This document shows, in pieces, positions 7,967-16,082 of a stretch of 54,275 nucleotides of DNA. The notes under the pieces were generated by a model. It had not been told where the DNA came from. It saw nothing but the letters and a program-made list of their open reading frames with translations, and ran no database searches. This DNA is from Lachnospiraceae bacterium (GTDB taxonomy: Bacteria > Bacillota > Clostridia > Lachnospirales > Lachnospiraceae): the NCBI GenBank assembly GCA_017469935.1, contig JAFUFL010000030.1, positions 1 to 54,275 on the forward strand, in the 5' to 3' direction. Each line of letters opens with the position of its first letter. The first letter of the stretch is position 1. A program made the position numbers and the translations under genes.

Positions 7967-8866
7967 ATGGTGGCAAGAGTGAACGGGCATCGCATCGCGG
8001 TAATCTCAGACACACACAATCTGCTCCGCCCGGAAGTGGCGGAGGTCATAAAGACCTGCGAAGTCGTCCTGCATGGCGGGGATATAAGCGGGCCCCAGAC
8101 GCTGGAAATGATTCGTGGCGCGTGCGGCGGCAGTGTGAGCAGCAGCGCGAGCGATAGCGGCAGTGCGAGCGGCGGTAGTGTTTGCGGCGGCAGCTCAGGC
8201 AGCGGCAAGATGAGCGGCAGCGGCGCGTCCGGTCAGGTCGGCGGAGCCGGGAATTTCTATGTCGTCCGGGGCAACAACGACCGGGACTGGGCGGCAGACA
8301 TTCCTTACACGCTTGAAGTGACGCTCTTTGGACGCAGGTTTTTCATGACGCACAAGAAAAAGGACATTCCCGCGAACGTGGACGCGGATGTGGTCATCTA
8401 CGGCCACAGCCACAGGTACGCGCAGGAGTATAAGGATGGAACCCTTTTCCTAAATCCGGGCAGCTGTGGGCCCAGACGCTTTAATCAGGCGATTACGATG
8501 GCGGTGCTCACGATTCCGGATCCGGTCGGGGGCGATTCGGAGGATTCGGAGCAGTTCAGTTCTGGAGGCGGTAATCTGCCATTGGAGGGGAAATCGGGCG
8601 AAAGACAGGGATGCTATGGCATCACGGTTGAGAAGATCGAGATTCCTCACAGCCCGCTCAAGACTTCTGCGGCGGTGACGGCAAAAGAACAAGTCTCCGC
8701 AGACCTCATTCGAAAGATCGGCTCAGATCTTGCAAAAAATCGCACGGTAGCGGAAATTGCGGCGCGCCGGGGCGTCAGCCGAGAGCTCACGGAGCAGATC
8801 GTGCGGCTGTATGTCACACACCCGGGCGTGACGGCGGAACAGATCATGAGCAAGATGGGTCTTTAA
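7967..8866 (+). CDS. YfcE-like metallophosphoesterase with a Ser/Gly-rich insert
   Basis: A calcineurin-like phosphoesterase. The metal site is visible: ISDTHN (first Asp and His), LHGGDISG (Asp), VVRGNNDRDW (Asn), FMTHKKKD (His) and VIYGHSHRYAQE (GHSH). The fold matches YfcE/MJ0936 enzymes, which are about 160-180 residues. Two parts are extra. About 40 residues rich in Ser and Gly lie between the GGDIS and GNND blocks (nt 8126-8245), encoded by an AGCGGC-like microsatellite. A C-terminal extension of about 120 residues ends in a helix-turn-helix-like segment (TVAEIAARRGVSRELTEQIV). The open frame extends upstream to 7814, overlapping the GNAT gene. ATG 7967 is chosen because homology begins there, although no good Shine-Dalgarno precedes it; ATG 7883 with GGAAGG upstream is an alternative. 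Confidence 0.82.
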   Translation: MVARVNGHRIAVISDTHNLLRPEVAEVIKTCEVVLHGGDISGPQTLEMIRGACGGSVSSSASDSGSASGGSVCGGSSGSGKMSGSGASGQVGGAGNFYVVRGNNDRDWAADIPYTLEVTLFGRRFFMTHKKKDIPANVDADVVIYGHSHRYAQEYKDGTLFLNPGSCGPRRFNQAITMAVLTIPDPVGGDSEDSEQFSSGGGNLPLEGKSGERQGCYGITVEKIEIPHSPLKTSAAVTAKEQVSADLIRKIGSDLAKNRTVAEIAARRGVSRELTEQIVRLYVTHPGVTAEQIMSKMGL

Positions 8867-8961
8867 GGCACACAGGGCTGCGGGTCTGGTGAAAAGTCTG
8901 CGGTTTCGGAGAAAAAGGCTGCGGTTTTTTGAAAAATGGCCTTATCAGGAGGTATAGGATC

Positions 8962-9687
8962 ATGTGCGGAAGATACTTCTGGACTGACGAAGCGGAAGAT
9001 GCTTTTGAAGAAGATTTTCCTGATCTTGCGGGAGAGGTCCTCGGGATGCGGGCGGGCGACTACACGCCCGGGATGAGAGCGCTCGCGTTGATCGGCGGCG
9101 GCGCCGGGGCGGCCGGTGGACCGGCTGCGCAAAGAAAAGGGGCTTGGAAAGAGCACCCGGCGTCGTGGACTGGGACAGAGAGCCTGACTTCGGGGGATAG
9201 GCAAGAGCACCTGTTTTCGGGGAGTAGGGCAGAGAGCCCGGGTGCGGGACTCCGTACAGAACCTCTGTTGTGGGGATTTCCCGGCTTTGACAAGGGAAAA
9301 CTTCTGATCAATGCGCGGGCGGAGAGTGTGAAGGACAGGCCTACATTTGCGGACAGCTTTGCGGGGAGGCGGTGCGTGCTGCCGGCGGCGGGCTTTTATG
9401 AATGGGACAGGAAGAAAGAAAAGGTGATCTTTACTGTTCCGGAGAGCAAAATCCTGTACCTGGCGGGAATCTACAGACCCTATGGAGAAGAAAACAGATT
9501 TGTGATCCTGACAAGAGAGGCGAACGCCTCGATGGCGCGTGTGCACGATCGGATGCCGCTCATCTTATCGCGCGGTGAAGTCGAACCATGGGTCAGGGGA
9601 GTGAATGAGGCGGACGATATTTTGGCAAAGAAATTGCCGCTGCTCAGGGCAGAGAGACCGTATGAGCAGATGACATTTGAGTGGTGA
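8962..9687 (+). CDS. SRAP (YedK/HMCES-type) abasic-site DNA-protein crosslink peptidase
   Basis: SRAP proteins covalently cap abasic sites in single-stranded DNA through Cys2. The start at 8962 gives Met-Cys-Gly-Arg-Tyr, so Cys2 becomes the N-terminus after Met removal; AGGAGG (8947-8952) supports it. The frame opens earlier at 8929 but that would bury the Cys. LINARAES near 115 carries the conserved Asn, GFYEWD near 144 the Glu, and RVHDRMPLIL near 195 the His. Length is 241 residues, in the usual range. Between about residues 47 and 100 the usual loop is replaced by a low-complexity stretch with repeated TESLTSG/AESPGAG-like patterns. The last bases overlap the reading frame of the downstream gene, whose start lies 14 nt after this stop. 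Confidence 0.9.
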   Translation: MCGRYFWTDEAEDAFEEDFPDLAGEVLGMRAGDYTPGMRALALIGGGAGAAGGPAAQRKGAWKEHPASWTGTESLTSGDRQEHLFSGSRAESPGAGLRTEPLLWGFPGFDKGKLLINARAESVKDRPTFADSFAGRRCVLPAAGFYEWDRKKEKVIFTVPESKILYLAGIYRPYGEENRFVILTREANASMARVHDRMPLILSRGEVEPWVRGVNEADDILAKKLPLLRAERPYEQMTFEW

Positions 9688-9701
9688 AGATAGGAGAGAG
9701 A

Positions 9702-10250
9702 ATGGAATTATTGCATGGTGCACCCGACAGTATGGAAGGAAGGCAGGACAGAGAGGTCAGGGCCTATAAGCTGCTCGACGAATTGGGCGTCGATTTTGTG
9801 CGGACAGACCACCCGGATGAGCCCGCGACATCGATGGAGGTCTGCGAAAAAGTAGATGCGATCCTGGGCGTGAAGATCTGCAAGAATCTGTTTCTCTGCA
9901 ATCGGCAGAAGACGAATTTCTACTTGCTGGTAATGCCGGGCGACAAACCTTTCAAGACCAAGGAGCTGTCCGGGCAGCTGGGGATCAGTCGGCTGTCTTT
10001 TGGCGAGCCGCATTTTATGGAGGAATTTCTGGACATCACGCCGGGCAGCGTCTCTGTGCTGGGGCTCATGAACGACCGCGACCACAGGGTGCGCCTGCTC
10101 ATCGACGAGGATGTGCTCGAAGAAGAGCAGTTCGGGTGCCATCCGTGCATGAATACCAGTTCCATTCGCTTTGCGACGAAAGATCTGATCGATAAGATTC
10201 TGCCTGCCATCGGTGTCGATTACACGACGGTGAAGCTGGTGGGAGTTTGA
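9702..10250 (+). CDS. YbaK/ProX-type aminoacyl-tRNA deacylase
   Basis: A trans-editing deacylase of about 182 residues in the PrdX/YbaK family, which hydrolyses mischarged tRNA such as Ala-tRNA(Pro). AYKLLDELGVDFVRTDHPDEPATSMEVCEKV at the N-terminus and KNLFLCNRQKTNFYLLVMPGDKPFKTKELS are typical of PrdX/ProX. SVLGLMNDRDHRVRLLIDEDVLEEEQFGCHPCMNTSSIRF is the conserved C-terminal half. ATG 9702 is chosen over 9681 because GGAG lies 5-9 nt upstream and homology starts soon after. It sits 14 nt after the SRAP stop and may share its transcript. A terminator follows after a 30-bp tandem repeat. Confidence 0.9.
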   Translation: MELLHGAPDSMEGRQDREVRAYKLLDELGVDFVRTDHPDEPATSMEVCEKVDAILGVKICKNLFLCNRQKTNFYLLVMPGDKPFKTKELSGQLGISRLSFGEPHFMEEFLDITPGSVSVLGLMNDRDHRVRLLIDEDVLEEEQFGCHPCMNTSSIRFATKDLIDKILPAIGVDYTTVKLVGV

Positions 10251-10286
10251 TTGGTGGATTGGGCAGTGGTGTAGTGGTGCTGTGGG

Positions 10287-10404
10287 CCTGCGCGGCGGGT
10301 TGTGGAAGTGAGGTGGCCTGCGCAGCGGGCTGTGGAAGCGAGGCGGGACGCGCAGTGGGCTGTGAAAGCGAGGCGGGACGCGCAGCGGCTATGGAAGCGA
10401 TAAG
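10287..10404 (+). repeat. 30-bp tandem repeat, about four units
   Basis: Units start at 10287, 10317, 10347 and 10377. Each reads roughly GCGCAGCGGGCTGTGGAAGC plus GAGGCGG and a variable pair; the last is shortened. They lie between the deacylase stop and its terminator. This family differs from the 17-bp repeat. Confidence 0.8.
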
Positions 10405-10422
10405 CAGAAAACTGTAATTTGG

Positions 10423-10479
10423 AAAACTCTCTTTTGGGCAGGCATATCAATGGCCTGTTGTCCGGAAGGGAGTTTTTTC
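10423..10479 (+). terminator. Terminator after the YbaK-like gene
   Basis: AAAACTC (10424-10430) pairs with GAGTTTT (10470-10476). An inner stem, GGGCAGGC with GCCTGTTGTCC, and a T run follow. The same stretch would also terminate on the minus strand. Confidence 0.75.
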
Positions 10480-10500
10480 TTGGGTAGTCGGGGGGCGTGG

Positions 10501-10617
10501 TACCCCAGAGGTCATGAGACCCCAGAGGTCATGGGACCCCAGAGGTCATGGGACCCCAGAGGTCATGGGACCCCAGAGGTCACGACATCCCAGAGGTCAC
10601 GACACCCCAGAGGTCGA
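10501..10617 (+). repeat. 17-bp repeat array, seven units
   Basis: Seven tandem units of the form ACCCCAGAGGTCATGGG, period 17, with small changes at the three bases after GTC. This is the first array in the window; it opens the 300-nt region between the YbaK terminator and the PadR promoter. Confidence 0.95.
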
Positions 10618-10635
10618 GTGTCGTGACGCCCAAGT

Positions 10636-10659
10636 GGTTGCGGAGCACCCTCCGCAACC
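10636..10659. other. Perfect 10-bp hairpin between two repeat arrays
   Basis: GGTTGCGGAG, loop CACC, CTCCGCAACC. No T-tract follows. It lies in 90 nt of non-repeat DNA separating arrays 10501-10617 and 10711-10762. Confidence 0.7.
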
Positions 10660-10710
10660 ATTCAACCGTCACTTTCGCCGAGTCAGACTCTTTTTGACGC
10701 TAAATGGTCA

Positions 10711-10762
10711 CGCCACCCCAGAGGTCACGCCACCCCAGAGGTCACGGTACCCCAGAGGTCGG
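10711..10762 (+). repeat. 17-bp repeat array, three units
   Basis: Three units with CACC, CACC and TACC starts before CCAGAGGTC. It ends 15 bp before the -35 of the PadR promoter. Confidence 0.95.
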
Positions 10763-10776
10763 CCGGCAAATTCCTC

Positions 10777-10805
10777 TTTACAAGCGCACGGAACCATGCT
10801 ATATT
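10777..10805 (+). promoter_or_regulatory. Sigma-70 promoter of the PadR operon
   Basis: TTTACA (10777-10782), 17-nt spacer, TATATT (10800-10805). It lies 112 nt upstream of the PadR start. Confidence 0.75.
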
Positions 10806-10807
10806 CT

Positions 10808-10868
10808 TACTACGACAGATATACTACGACAGACGTTGTAACGACAGTCGATACATTGACAGTCGTAG
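10808..10868. promoter_or_regulatory. Repeated ACGACAG boxes, candidate PadR operator
   Basis: Three ACGACAG boxes and a partial GACAG box occur in 60 bp just after the predicted transcription start. ACGAC and GTCGT halves face each other across 10841-10866. PadR repressors usually autoregulate from inverted repeats near their own promoter, so this is a plausible operator; the link is inference. Confidence 0.5.
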
Positions 10869-10916
10869 GCGAATAGCTCGCGCAGCGAGTCCTGAACAGG
10901 AAAGGAGGAAGGCGGT

Positions 10917-11282
10917 TTGACTACGATCAGCAGCGACGTGATCCGCGGCTATAACGACACGTTTATTTTGTACCTTTTGCTTGACAGGCCTTCCTATGGT
11001 TATGAGATTTCCCGGATGATCCGTTCTATGTCAGAGGGAAAATATGTGATCAAGGAGACGACGCTTTACTCAGCCTTTACGCGCATGGAAAAGAACGGGT
11101 TTATCACATCCTTTTCCCAGAACGCGGAGAACGGCAAGCGCCGCACATATTACAGCATAACCGAGGCGGGAAGAGAGTATTATAAAGAAAAGTGCGAGGA
11201 GTGGAATGTGACCAAGGACGTGGTCGAGAACTTCATTTCTCCGCTGGGAACTCGCGCACTGCCGGCAGGCAGCGGCAGATAG
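10917..11282 (+). CDS. PadR-family transcriptional regulator
   Basis: A winged-helix repressor of 121 residues. FILYLLLDRPSYGYEISRMIRSMSEGKYVIKETTLYSAFTRMEKNGFI (about 17-64) is the PadR DNA-binding domain, and RRTYYSITEAGREYYKEK is the wing and C-terminal helix. The start is TTG at 10917, with GGAGG (10904-10908) 8 nt upstream. It is followed 12 nt later by a HAAS-domain membrane protein, the usual partner of small PadR repressors in Firmicutes, so the pair probably forms one operon sensing envelope or antimicrobial stress. Expression is likely autoregulated through the boxes at 10808-10868. Confidence 0.9.
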   Translation: MTTISSDVIRGYNDTFILYLLLDRPSYGYEISRMIRSMSEGKYVIKETTLYSAFTRMEKNGFITSFSQNAENGKRRTYYSITEAGREYYKEKCEEWNVTKDVVENFISPLGTRALPAGSGR

Positions 11283-11294
11283 AAAGGAGACGTC

Positions 11295-12569
11295 ATGGAA
11301 ACAATCAGAAATTATCTGAATGCAATGTTTGCAGGTCTTCCTGACACACCGGAAGTCCGCCGGGCTTACGAGGAGCTCGCTGCGATGATGGAAGACAAAT
11401 ATACGGAGCTTACGGAAGAAGGGATAAGCGAGAACGAGGCCGTCGGCACGGTAATCTCAGAATTCGGAAACCTCGAGGAGCTGGCGCAGACTCTTGGCAT
11501 TGAAGACTGCATCAATGCAGGAGCCTCCCGTGCGCAGAACGCCGAAGCTGACGGAGCCGGGGAAGCTTCGAAAGAAGCATTCAAGGAGAACGCCCGGACC
11601 CGCGAAGAACAATTCCGGGATGCCCGAAATGAGGGCGCACAATTCCAGGGATCACAATTTGAGAGCGCAGCCGGCAGCGCCGCAGGCGGCCGCGGCACCG
11701 ACAGTGTCAGGAATGACCGGGGTACCGCTTCCTATCAGGAGGGGAGCAATGCGTTCTATGGATCAGAGGCTTTTAACGCTTCCCATGAGGAAGGCCGCAG
11801 GATGATCCAGGCGGAAGAACTGTGCGACTATCTGAGCGTCGGAGGATTCGCGGCACTGCTCAGATCCTTTGGCGTCCTGCTCTGCATCACGTCCGTGAGC
11901 GGCCCTGTTTTACTGCAGGGTCTGGGCAGCGGCTGGTTCGCCAGAAAGCTTGAAGCATTTGGCGTAGCTCTGTTCTTCGTATTTATTGCGGCAGCAGTAG
12001 CGAGCTTTTTGATCGCGGACGCTTACATGAAGCCTTGGAAGTTTTTCAAGAAAGAGGCACTGGATTTTGACGGCGAGGCCAGGGAAATCATTGCGGATCA
12101 GGAGCGAATCCTGGATGGCGAGAACACAAAGCGGAGAATTCTCGGAATCGTGCTGATCATTCTCAGTATTGTTCCGACCATTATCTCTGACTCCAACACG
12201 TCTGTGGCAATGCTGTTCGTGCTCGTAGGAGTCGGTGTTTTCCTGCTCGTTTACAACGGAGAAAAGAAAAGGCTGTTCAAGCATATCAAGCGGGCAGAGG
12301 CCAGGGTACAGGCGGCCAGAAGGCGTTATATGAGCGCGGGCGGGAAACGCTATGTGAGCACAGACAAGCCCGCCAGGAAAGAAAAGTATCGCTACAGCGA
12401 TCCCAATCTCAATGCGCTGATGCCGATTTATTGGGAAATAGCTATTTGCGTTTACTTTGCATTCAGCTTCCTGACGGGGCTTTGGCCGATTTCCTGGCTG
12501 CTTCTGATCGCCGCCGGCGCTGTCAAAAAAGTGATAGAGAACAAATATGGCGAACCGATCAGTGCATGA
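11295..12569 (+). CDS. HAAS-domain integral membrane protein (PadR partner)
   Basis: A 424-residue membrane protein. Residues 1-70 ([16 protein letters not shown], then a helix with [24 protein letters not shown]) match the HAAS/permease-prefix domain found next to PadR regulators. Residues 75-175 are a charged, Glu/Ala/Gly-rich low-complexity linker. Four or more hydrophobic segments follow: about 185-205, 218-240, 280-296, 300-316 and two near the C-terminus (about 382-415). A cytoplasmic basic stretch ([21 protein letters not shown]) lies between them. AAGGAG is 7 nt before the ATG. The exact function is unknown; partners of this kind are thought to modulate membrane stress responses. A weak terminator hairpin follows. 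Confidence 0.8.
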   Translation: METIRNYLNAMFAGLPDTPEVRRAYEELAAMMEDKYTELTEEGISENEAVGTVISEFGNLEELAQTLGIEDCINAGASRAQNAEADGAGEASKEAFKENARTREEQFRDARNEGAQFQGSQFESAAGSAAGGRGTDSVRNDRGTASYQEGSNAFYGSEAFNASHEEGRRMIQAEELCDYLSVGGFAALLRSFGVLLCITSVSGPVLLQGLGSGWFARKLEAFGVALFFVFIAAAVASFLIADAYMKPWKFFKKEALDFDGEAREIIADQERILDGENTKRRILGIVLIILSIVPTIISDSNTSVAMLFVLVGVGVFLLVYNGEKKRLFKHIKRAEARVQAARRRYMSAGGKRYVSTDKPARKEKYRYSDPNLNALMPIYWEIAICVYFAFSFLTGLWPISWLLLIAAGAVKKVIENKYGEPISA

Positions 12570-12595
12570 AGAATGAAATATGTGAAAGAAGGCGC

Positions 12596-12620
12596 AGGGG
12601 TGCTGCATTGCAGCACTCCT
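12596..12620 (+). terminator. Probable terminator of the PadR/HAAS operon
   Basis: AGGGGTGCTGC, loop ATT, GCAGCACTCCT, followed by GTTATTTATG. The stem is strong but the T-tract is poor. Confidence 0.55.
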
Positions 12621-12724
12621 GTTATTTATGTCAATAGGACTTAACGAATGGTCCGCTCTGCGAGCCTTGAATACCCCTGAGCCAGGGTTCAGTCAAGAGG
12701 AGTTCCAATAACGGCAAATGACGG

Positions 12725-12766
12725 TATAATATAGAGGATAGGAGAGATATTACTGCCCGGTATAAC
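12725..12766 (+). promoter_or_regulatory. Two candidate -10 boxes for the lipoprotein leader transcript
   Basis: TATAAT (12725-12730) and TATAAC (12761-12766). Neither has a convincing -35. The second places the transcript start within a few bases of the conserved leader motif at 12775, as in copy A. Bases 12621-12720 contain an imperfect hairpin (12680-12697) and nothing else I can name. Confidence 0.5.
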
Positions 12767-12774
12767 TGGGGGGA

Positions 12775-12836
12775 AGATGTCCCCCGCCGCTGCAGGCGGT
12801 GGAAAGTAACAAACTTCCTAAATGGCGGGTGACAAT
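12775..12836 (+). promoter_or_regulatory. Conserved leader motif, copy B (possible riboswitch-like RNA)
   Basis: It matches copy A at 4442: AGATGT, CCCCCGCC (12781-12788), loop, GGCGGTGG (12795-12802), GTAACAA (12806-12812), TGGCGGG (12823-12829), then ACAATC. A small stem, GGAAAGT with ACTTCC, encloses the AACAA. Again CCCGCC has two alternative partners. Here the coding start is 120 nt further on, with two more hairpins in between, so control could act on transcription rather than directly on the ribosome site. Confidence 0.55.
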
Positions 12837-12860
12837 CCCACTGAAGTTTAGGATGCACAC

Positions 12861-12929
12861 GCGTGCGGAAAGGTGGATGCTGCCTTTGTCGGCAACCCGC
12901 ACGCGGCGCAGAGGCTCACTTCGTGAGCC
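12861..12929 (+). other. Two hairpins between leader motif B and its gene
   Basis: GCGTGCGG (12861-12868) pairs with CCGCACGC (12897-12904). GGCTCAC-TTC-GTGAGCC follows at 12913-12929, just upstream of AGGAG (12940-12944). The segment around 12885-12908 is nearly repeated at 18594-18618. Confidence 0.6.
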
Positions 12930-12951
12930 GCCTTGAAACAGGAGATTCACT

Positions 12952-15363
12952 ATGTTTAAAAAGCAGATAGCAGCCGCTCTGGCATTGGTTCTCACGCTGA
13001 ATATGATGACAGCCTGCACGGGAAACGGTCCGAGAACAGAATCGGCGACAGGAAATTCAGAAGATGCGGCGCTTGTTGCGGGGACGCAGGAAGAGGGGCT
13101 TCCTGACTCGATGCCGTCTGTGCCCGGGACGGAAGAGGACGCCTCGGGCGGAGCCCATGCAGGCGGCCGGGCGGAGGACCAAACAGGGACAGGCGGCCAG
13201 GCGTCCGGTACAGGCCAAACGCAGCCGGGAGCAGGGAGCAGCCAGCAGCCCGGCACAGGCAGTACTCAGCAGTCCGGCACAGGCGGCAGCCAGTCGACCG
13301 GTACGGGCAGCACGCAGCAGCCGGGAGCCGGCAGCAGTCAGCCCTCCGACGCAAGCGGCAAACCTAAGACCGCCCCTCACACCGTGGCAGGGCGGCAGGA
13401 GACCAATTCGAGTGTGATCCTGCCCGGATTTACCTATGTGCGGGAGGCGGCGCAGGATGTCGGCGGCCGGCAGGGAGTCGCCTGCGAAAATGGGGAGTAC
13501 TGGGTCAGTGGGAGCGATGTTTTGGCCCGCTATGGCAAGGACTGGAAACTGCTCTCGACGAACGCGGCCCCTTTCGCGGATCTTTCGGGCAAGCCGGACC
13601 GTTTGGGCGACATTGATGTCTATAAGGGAGAGGTCTACGCCTGCGCGCAGGCGGGGAGCGGCGCGGCGGCGTCGGATCTGCAGATCGCCGTGTATGACGC
13701 GCAGACGCTGAAGCTCAAGCGGACCTATGCGATCAACGCGCAGAGCGGGCAGAAGGACTGTTCGGGCGTCGCGGTGGACCCCGACACGCAGTCCATCTGG
13801 ACCTGTTCCTGGACCGACGACGAGAGCGGGAGCTACCTCTACCGCTACAGCCTGGAGACCGGCGAATACATCGGCAAAATACACCTGCAGGCACCCCCTC
13901 AGCGGAAGCGGGGAATTGCCTGTTACAAGGGATATCTGTACATGGCGGCGGATGATGGCACGGCCCAGCTGGGAGAGCCGGACCACATCTACCGCTGGCG
14001 GGTGGACACAGACAGCACGGACGCCTGCGTCACCTTAGAGCGGACGCTCGACGACGCGGAGGTGGTCGGTGAAGTAGGCGGGCTCTCTTTTGACCAAACA
14101 GAGAAAAAGCTGCTCGTTCTCGAAAACACCGGAGCACTGATCGAGCAGGGCGCGCAGAAAGAACTCTACGAGGGGTATGAGCGGGAGATCCACGAGGTCT
14201 GCGTGTACGGGATGACCCGCAATGCGTGGCCGTTGGACTATGGCAGGGCGGACCTGTGGATCACGAGGCCGGACGCGGAGAAGGCGGAGAGTGCGAGGGC
14301 GGATGTTTTTGCGGTGATGCCGACCGTCAACATGAACATGTGGACGCCGGACAACGAAGACGTCACCAGCCTGCGGGATACGCTCCGATTTGCCAAGACA
14401 TTCAATATGGAGAAGGGAATCTTCAGTCAGGATACGGCGATCTATTCGCCCTATTACAGACAGTGCACGATGGGCGTCTACACACTTCCGGAGGCGGAGA
14501 AAGAGCCCTACAGCAAAGTGGCCAAAGAAGACATCATGGCGGCGTTCAGCTGGTACCTGGACAACTGCCACAAGGAGGGCAGGCCGATCATCCTGTTCGG
14601 GTTCTCGCAGGGAGGCAAAGAAGTCTATGACATTCTGGTGGAATTCGGACAGGACAAGAGGCTGGCGGATCATCTCGCGGCCGCGTATGTGATCGGCCAC
14701 GGCATCACGCAGGCCGACCTGGACGCGAGTCCCTGGCTCAAGATGGCACAGGGAGAGAAGGACACGGGTGTGATTGTGAGCTATGAGTGCATGGACCAGT
14801 CGGCGGCAAAGCCCGCGGTCAAAATATTGTCCATCAACCCGCTGAACTGGAAGACGGACTCCACGCCCGCAGCGGCTGAGGCCAACAGGGGGTATGTCGC
14901 GACGGATACCTATGGGAACGTCAGGCAGGAGATCTCGGCTTTCTGCGGCGGCTATCTGGATGAAAAAACAGGCATTTTGATCCCGACGGGAATTGAGAAT
15001 CCGGAGAATTTCGCAGCCAAGGACGCGAAGGTTGTCCCGGACGGAAGCTATCACTTCTATGACCTGATCTTCTTCTACAACAATCTGAAGGAGAACGTCG
15101 GCAAGAGGATCAAGGCATTTGAAGACGCAAAGGCGGCCTCAAAAGGGACGCAAGGGCAGGAGCCGGCGCAGAAAGAAAAGGCAGGGGCGTCCGAAACAGG
15201 GCAGCCGGCGACGCAGCAGCCGGAAAATGCCGGCGGGCAGGCTGCGACGGTTCCCGACGCGAAACCGGAAACCAAGACCAATGAGCAGCCGGGGACTGAA
15301 AAAGAACCGGACGCAGATACTGCGCCGGAAGCGGACGAAGAAATCGGAGAAGGGATACTATGA
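12952..15363 (+). CDS. Large lipoprotein: beta-propeller-like region fused to a DUF3089 hydrolase
   Basis: An 803-residue exported lipoprotein. Residues 1-22 are a signal peptide ending MMTAC, with Cys22 as lipid anchor. A Gly/Ser/Thr/Gln-rich linker with repeats of the GTGSTQQSG type runs to about residue 140. Residues about 155-430 have short blades (GVACENGEYWVSGSDVLARY, GVAVDPDTQSIWTCSW, GIACYKGYLYMAADD) resembling a beta-propeller. Residues about 440-720 match DUF3089, an alpha/beta-hydrolase-like domain, with nucleophile elbow ILFGFSQGGKEV near 547. The C-terminal 80 residues are low-complexity and rich in Gln, Pro and Glu. The combination suggests a surface enzyme acting on an ester; the substrate is unknown. 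Its stop overlaps the next start (ATGA). Confidence 0.8.
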   Translation: MFKKQIAAALALVLTLNMMTACTGNGPRTESATGNSEDAALVAGTQEEGLPDSMPSVPGTEEDASGGAHAGGRAEDQTGTGGQASGTGQTQPGAGSSQQPGTGSTQQSGTGGSQSTGTGSTQQPGAGSSQPSDASGKPKTAPHTVAGRQETNSSVILPGFTYVREAAQDVGGRQGVACENGEYWVSGSDVLARYGKDWKLLSTNAAPFADLSGKPDRLGDIDVYKGEVYACAQAGSGAAASDLQIAVYDAQTLKLKRTYAINAQSGQKDCSGVAVDPDTQSIWTCSWTDDESGSYLYRYSLETGEYIGKIHLQAPPQRKRGIACYKGYLYMAADDGTAQLGEPDHIYRWRVDTDSTDACVTLERTLDDAEVVGEVGGLSFDQTEKKLLVLENTGALIEQGAQKELYEGYEREIHEVCVYGMTRNAWPLDYGRADLWITRPDAEKAESARADVFAVMPTVNMNMWTPDNEDVTSLRDTLRFAKTFNMEKGIFSQDTAIYSPYYRQCTMGVYTLPEAEKEPYSKVAKEDIMAAFSWYLDNCHKEGRPIILFGFSQGGKEVYDILVEFGQDKRLADHLAAAYVIGHGITQADLDASPWLKMAQGEKDTGVIVSYECMDQSAAKPAVKILSINPLNWKTDSTPAAAEANRGYVATDTYGNVRQEISAFCGGYLDEKTGILIPTGIENPENFAAKDAKVVPDGSYHFYDLIFFYNNLKENVGKRIKAFEDAKAASKGTQGQEPAQKEKAGASETGQPATQQPENAGGQAATVPDAKPETKTNEQPGTEKEPDADTAPEADEEIGEGIL

Positions 15364-15941
15364 TGAAAAAGACGGCTTCAGCAGCAGTGCTGTTCCCGGG
15401 GATCGGCTATACTTGTGACAAACCGCTCCTTTATTACAGCGAAAAGATTGCCCGCGAGAGGGGATACGAGGTCATACGGGTGCCCTACGGGGGCTTTCCC
15501 CCGGGCGTCAAGGGCGACGCGGCAAAGATGTATCAATGTTTTGTCAGTGCAAGGGAGCAGGCGGAGAATATTTTGGCGGAAGTTGATTGGACGGCTTACG
15601 ATGATGTCCTGTTTTTCTCCAAAAGCGTGGGAACGGTGGTGGCCCTGTCTTATGCGGCTGAACATGGGATTGGCGCGCGCCAGGTGTTGTACACGCCTCT
15701 GGTTGAGACCTTCCGCTTTCCGGCGGATCCGGCGGGGGCAATCGCTTTTCACGGGACCGCGGACCCGTGGGCCAAAACAGAGGAGATCACGCGCATCTGT
15801 GAAGAGAAGGGGATTCCGCTTTATCTGACAGAGGGCGCCAATCACTCGTTGGAGTGCGGAAAGGCGGAGAAAGACATTAAGACGATCAGCGATGTGATGA
15901 GGACGGTGGAGCTGTTCCTGGCGAGTGGGAAGACTTTCTGA
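15360..15941 (+). CDS. Small alpha/beta hydrolase
   Basis: A 193-residue hydrolase-fold protein, start ATGATG overlapping the upstream lipoprotein stop, so translationally coupled. VLFPGIGYTCDKPLLYYSEKIA (about 10-31) is the first strand and oxyanion region. VLFFSKSVGTVVALSYAAEHG (about 81-101) carries the nucleophile elbow S-K-S-V-G. AFHGTADPWAKTEE (about 125-138) gives the acid Asp, and EGANHSLECG (about 159) the catalytic His. This dienelactone-hydrolase-like layout indicates a cytoplasmic esterase or acyl transferase. Coupling to the DUF3089 lipoprotein suggests they act on related substrates inside and outside the cell, which is inference. Confidence 0.8.
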   Translation: MMKKTASAAVLFPGIGYTCDKPLLYYSEKIARERGYEVIRVPYGGFPPGVKGDAAKMYQCFVSAREQAENILAEVDWTAYDDVLFFSKSVGTVVALSYAAEHGIGARQVLYTPLVETFRFPADPAGAIAFHGTADPWAKTEEITRICEEKGIPLYLTEGANHSLECGKAEKDIKTISDVMRTVELFLASGKTF

Positions 15942-16030
15942 TTGGAAACTCTCTGATTGGGAAAATTTCTGAAGGGGAGATTTGTGATTGGGAAACTCTG
16001 AGGGGACGCCGCGTCTGAGTTAACAGAACG

Positions 16031-16080
16031 AAAAAAAGCTGAGAGGAAAGAGATCACAGCTCTTTCTTCTCAGCTTTTTC
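16031..16080. terminator. Bidirectional terminator between convergent genes
   Basis: AAAAAGCTGAGAGGAAAGAG (16033-16052) pairs with the arm at 16060-16079, with an A run on one side and a T run on the other. It serves the plus-strand hydrolase and the minus-strand gene at 16083. Confidence 0.93.
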
Positions 16081-16082
16081 AT

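Noticed and set aside
10501-10617. CRISPR array
   Set aside because: Units are 17 bp in direct tandem with no unique spacers, and no cas genes are present in the window.
13057-13986. 309-residue minus-strand frame in the lipoprotein gene
   Set aside because: It is Arg/Leu-rich noise opposite a gene with signal peptide and hydrolase motifs.
14035-15054. 339-residue minus-strand frame in the lipoprotein gene
   Set aside because: It lies opposite the DUF3089 domain with its GFSQGG elbow; no independent support.
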